Source: Arthrobacter sp. B6 (GTDB lineage Bacteria > Actinomycetota > Actinomycetes > Actinomycetales > Micrococcaceae). Taken from it: a stretch of 64,000 nt of DNA. Under the pieces are notes generated by a model that saw nothing but the letters and a program-made list of their open reading frames with translations, searched no databases and was not told the origin of the DNA. A program made the position numbers and the translations under genes. How positions within the stretch are numbered: the first letter of the stretch is position 1; each line of letters starts with the position of its first letter. The stretch lies in the NCBI RefSeq assembly GCF_001663775.1, contig NZ_KV467168.1, positions 2,481,836 to 2,545,835 of the forward strand, written 5' to 3'. This document shows positions 61,307 to 64,000 of this stretch, piece after piece.

Positions 61307-62469
61307 CTGCCCACCCCGTTGGCGGCGGCATGGATCGTGTTCATCACGCGGTTCATGCTGACGGCGTCCAGCTCGTGGAAGACAGGCAGGATAAGTGTCC
61401 GGTCGGTCAGCCTCTCAGTGTGCTGCAGCCCCGCGTTGCCGGTGTCCCGCCAGCGGTAGGCCGGCTGGCGGTGAGCCGCCATGATTCCCCGCCGCGCAGA
61501 GATTCCCGCATCAGCGAGGCGGGCCAGCAACTCCTCGCGGCTGACGGGGAACCCTGGCAGGACCTCAACCCAGAAGGACTGGAAGTTAGTGGTTCCGTAC
61601 GGCGGATCTGCCACGAACCGGAGGCCCTTCAGGCCTGCCAGCCCGGCGACGTAGGCCGCCGCGATTTCCCGGCGCCGTTCCACCACTGCCGCAAGCCGCC
61701 GCAACTGCACAATGCCGACGGCGGCCTGCAGGTCTGTCATCCGGTAGTTGAACCCGATCTCGAGGTAGACCTCCGGCGGGGCCAGCAATGATCCGTGCCG
61801 GTCGGTAGCTGAGACACTCATGGAATGCTCCCGGAGCGTCCGCGCCCGCGCCGCCCAATCCGCCCGCTGCGTCGTCAGCATCCCGCCTTCGCCGGTGGTG
61901 AGGACCTTGCGCGGATGGAACGACCAAACAGCCACGTCCGCCCCGGTGCCGACCGGCCGGCCCTTGTATTGGGAGCCAACCCCGCAGGCGGCGTCCTCGA
62001 TCACGGTGATTTCGTGCCGGTCGCAGAGTTCGCGGATGGGGTCCAGGTCCACGGGCACGCCGCCCTGGTCAACCACAATCACCGCCCGTGTGTCCAGGGT
62101 CAGCGCCGCGTGGATCGACTCGGCGGTCACGTTGCCGGTGGCCGGGTCCACGTCGCAGAACACCGGACGCGCCCCGACGTAGGTCACGGCGTTGGCGGTG
62201 GCGATGAAGGACAGCGACGGGACCACCACGTCGTCCCCGGGGCCGATGCCGGCCACGATCAGGGCCAGGTGCAGCGCGGTGGTACAGCTGGAGGTCGCGA
62301 CGGAGTGACGCACCTCCTGGGAGACGCTGAAGTCAGACTCGAACTCCTTGACCTTCGGCCCTTGCGCCACCCAGCCGGAGGCAACAACCTCGGCCAGTGC
62401 CTGTGCTTCTTCATCACCGAGCCAAGGTTTCATGACGTTGATCCGGGCAAGGACTGCCTCCGCATTCAT
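61303..62469 (-). CDS. DegT/DnrJ/EryC1/StrS family sugar aminotransferase (second copy)
   Basis: 388 residues from ATG 62469, which overlaps the epimerase stop (ATGA). Motifs: KPWLGDEEAQALAEVVASGW, VATSSCTTALHLALIVAGIG, PSLSFIATANAVTYVGA, VIEDAACGVGSQYKG, and VWSFHPRKVLTTGEGGML with the PLP lysine near residue 187. The C-terminal SARRGIMAAHRQPAYR and LPVFHEL fit perosamine-synthase/ArnB-like enzymes. It is clearly different from the copy at 56752, so the locus may make two amino sugars or use them at different ring positions. Confidence 0.9.
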   Translation of the reverse strand: MNAEAVLARINVMKPWLGDEEAQALAEVVASGWVAQGPKVKEFESDFSVSQEVRHSVATSSCTTALHLALIVAGIGPGDDVVVPSLSFIATANAVTYVGARPVFCDVDPATGNVTAESIHAALTLDTRAVIVVDQGGVPVDLDPIRELCDRHEITVIEDAACGVGSQYKGRPVGTGADVAVWSFHPRKVLTTGEGGMLTTQRADWAARARTLREHSMSVSATDRHGSLLAPPEVYLEIGFNYRMTDLQAAVGIVQLRRLAAVVERRREIAAAYVAGLAGLKGLRFVADPPYGTTNFQSFWVEVLPGFPVSREELLARLADAGISARRGIMAAHRQPAYRWRDTGNAGLQHTERLTDRTLILPVFHELDAVSMNRVMNTIHAAANGVGR

Positions 62470-63461
62470 CGGGCACCAACTTTCCTTGTCGCGGCGATCT
62501 CGTCGCGCAGCGGCTTCCACCAGCTGACGAGTTCGCGGAGTCCCTCTTCCAGTTCCACTTCAGCCTTGAATCCCAGGTCCTGCCGTGCGGCCGAGGTGTC
62601 AGCCAGCCGGCGGACCACGCCGTTGACCAGCCGGGCCGGTCCGTGCTCAACTTCCAGGTCCGAGTCCATGACGCGGAGCAGCGCGCGGGCCATTTCCAGC
62701 AGGCTCGTCTCGGTACCGCTGGCGATGTTGTAAATGCCATGGCTCACATCGCTGGCGGCTGCCAGCACGTTGGCCCTGGCAACATCGGAGGTGTAGACGA
62801 AGTCCATGGTCTGCAGGCCGTCGCCGAAGATCAGCGGCGGCTGGCCGTCCATGATCCTTTCCATCCACCGCACCAGGACCTCGGTGTACAGCCCGTGGAC
62901 GTCCATCCGGGGACCGTAGACGTTGAAATAGCGCAGCATCACGTAGTCCAGGCCCGTCGTGGCGTGGAAACTGCGGGCCATGCCTTCGTTGAACGACTTG
63001 GCCGCCCCATAGAACGTGTCGTTGTTGGCGTGGTGGTGGCGTTCCGTGGTGGGAAATTCCTCCGCCATGCCGTACACCGAGGCGCTGGATGCCGCAATCA
63101 GTTTGTCCACCCGATGCTCGGCCGCGGCTTCCAGGATGTTGAACGTCCCGTCCACCAGGACCTCAAGCGCCAGCCGCGGCTCCTCGGCGCACTGGGTGAT
63201 CCGGATGGCTGCCTGATGGAAAACCAGGTCCTTGCCCTTTGTCAGGTCGTGCACCAGGTCACGGTTGCTGATGCTCCCCGCGATCAGCTCAACCTGGCCA
63301 CTTTCCAACGCTCCGTCGAGGTTGGCCAGCCGGCCGCGGACCATGTTGTCCAGCACTTCGACACGGTTCACTCCTGCCACCAGCAGGGCATCCACGAGGG
63401 TTGAGCCGATGGTCCCCGCCCCGCCGGTCACCAGGACGTTGGCACCCTCCAGCTCGCTCAC
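62466..63461 (-). CDS. NAD-dependent epimerase/dehydratase (extended SDR, GalE-like)
   Basis: 331 residues from GTG 63461. Rossmann motif VLVTGGAGTIGSTLVDALL (about 9-27), catalytic Ser in AASSASVYG and the YxxxK pair in TFYGAAKSFNEG. RYFNVYGPRMDVHGLYTEVL is the substrate-binding region of nucleotide-sugar epimerases/dehydratases. It probably makes the 4-keto or epimerised nucleotide sugar used by the downstream aminotransferase. The start overlaps the upstream oxidoreductase stop by 4 bases. Confidence 0.9.
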   Translation of the reverse strand: MSELEGANVLVTGGAGTIGSTLVDALLVAGVNRVEVLDNMVRGRLANLDGALESGQVELIAGSISNRDLVHDLTKGKDLVFHQAAIRITQCAEEPRLALEVLVDGTFNILEAAAEHRVDKLIAASSASVYGMAEEFPTTERHHHANNDTFYGAAKSFNEGMARSFHATTGLDYVMLRYFNVYGPRMDVHGLYTEVLVRWMERIMDGQPPLIFGDGLQTMDFVYTSDVARANVLAAASDVSHGIYNIASGTETSLLEMARALLRVMDSDLEVEHGPARLVNGVVRRLADTSAARQDLGFKAEVELEEGLRELVSWWKPLRDEIAATRKVGAR

Positions 63462-64000
63462 AGCGCACCTTCGAGCTGCACGGCCGAGCCAGCTACCGGC
63501 GCGGCCTGGCCGTCCATGCTCAGGCTGCGGGTGACCGCCTCCAACACGGAGAGGACACGCAGTCCGGACGCACCGCCTGTGCGCGCCTCGCGTTTGTTGT
63601 GGATGCAATAGGCCAGTTCCTCCACCACCTGCCCCAGTGCCTCACGTTCCGGAAGTGCCGGGGACCAGGTATCCCCCAGCCGGTAGGACACGGCGGAGGT
63701 CTTCTTCTCACCCGCCGATTTGGCCTGCCGGTCGAGGCTGACGCCGCGATCGTAGACGCTCAGCCGCTGCTGGGGATTGAGGTCGTCCCACACCAGGGTG
63801 CGCAGGGACCCGCCTATCACCATTTGCCGGATCTTGGTGGGGCTCAGCCAGTTCACGTGGACGTGGGCGGTGGCATCGTTGGGCAGCCGGAAATTCAGGT
63901 GCCCCACGCAGTCCCTGCCGGTCCCCAGCGGGTCGGCACCGAAGGCCGAAACCTCCGTCGGGTTAAGGCCGCCGGGAAGGACAAAGTCAAGGATTGCGAG
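63458..64000 (-). CDS. Gfo/Idh/MocA family oxidoreductase (C-terminal 180 residues; runs off the right edge)
   Basis: The frame is open to base 64000, so the Rossmann N-terminus lies outside. The visible part reads ILDFVLPGGLNPTEVSAFGA, then VGHLNFRLPNDATAHVHVNW and KIRQMVIGGSLRTLVWDDL, followed by ERLxLGD-like and GGASGLRVLSVLEAVTRSL. This is the beta-sheet C-terminal domain of Gfo/Idh/MocA oxidoreductases, with the usual closing helix. In amino-sugar loci such enzymes oxidise the sugar C3 of a nucleotide sugar to provide the keto group for the DegT transaminase. First visible gene of the minus-strand operon. Confidence 0.85.
   Translation of the reverse strand, partial: LAILDFVLPGGLNPTEVSAFGADPLGTGRDCVGHLNFRLPNDATAHVHVNWLSPTKIRQMVIGGSLRTLVWDDLNPQQRLSVYDRGVSLDRQAKSAGEKKTSAVSYRLGDTWSPALPEREALGQVVEELAYCIHNKREARTGGASGLRVLSVLEAVTRSLSMDGQAAPVAGSAVQLEGAL

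Noticed and set aside
1..64000. Prophage, insertion sequence, transposase, tRNA or rRNA genes
   Set aside because: None could be recognised on either strand; the palindromes at 26.3, 28.4 and 30.2 kb have no adjoining transposase.

Overview
The window comes from the chromosome of a high-GC actinobacterium, most likely Micrococcaceae of the Arthrobacter/Pseudarthrobacter type, next to the replication origin. The inference rests on the gene order dnaA < > rpmH-rnpA-yidD-yidC-jag-rsmG-parA-parB ... trxA-trxB-(pseudokinase)-murJ-NUDIX-cca, on high-GC codon use with many GTG starts, and on the type of secreted and surface-glycan genes. No tRNA, rRNA, CRISPR array, transposase or prophage gene was recognised. 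All calls were made by reading; no search was run.

Layout. 1-7.2 kb: the start of dnaA (cut by the left edge), a dnaA-rpmH intergenic region with DnaA boxes, then the ribosomal protein L34 / RNase P / membrane insertion / 16S methyltransferase / ParAB block. 7.2-12.4 kb: about 5.2 kb with no convincing gene. It carries seven parS sites (nine in the window, counting one inside parA and one in the parB terminator) and two arrays of four DnaA-box-like 9-mers in 12-13 bp steps. This partition/initiator-binding field is the most unusual part of the window. 12.5-20.8 kb: thioredoxin and its reductase, a truncated pseudokinase-like membrane protein with an extracellular discoidin-like domain downstream of the MurJ flippase gene, a NUDIX hydrolase, the CCA-adding enzyme and a histidine phosphatase. 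20.8-21.7 kb: an AT-richer stretch with two small ORFs that have good ribosome binding sites.

21.7-40.3 kb: two polytopic glycosyltransferases (GT39-like and GT87), a FAD oxidoreductase, a lipoprotein class B penicillin-binding protein, an ABC-F ATPase, a DeoR-type regulator with an MFS transporter, a PAP2-diacylglycerol kinase fusion, a four-gene ABC transporter/two-component operon, a Tat-exported intradiol-dioxygenase-like protein and an M18 aminopeptidase. Three unrelated palindromic elements sit at successive gene boundaries (26.3, 28.4 and 30.2 kb).

40.3-64 kb: a surface-polysaccharide locus. A leader with competing hairpins precedes a 2,045-residue secreted protein (dimethylformamidase-like domain, seven Ig-like and four DUF4082 domains), followed by a 906-residue fusion of three glycosyltransferase domains. 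Converging on them is a minus-strand run of 13 mostly overlapping genes, starting beyond the right edge: sugar-nucleotide tailoring (Gfo/Idh oxidoreductase, epimerase, two DegT aminotransferases, NeuD-like acyltransferase), glycosyltransferases, and Wzx-, Wzy- and Wzz-like proteins plus a secreted glycosidase-like lipoprotein. Together they look like a Wzx/Wzy-type pathway for a glycan containing an acylated amino sugar.
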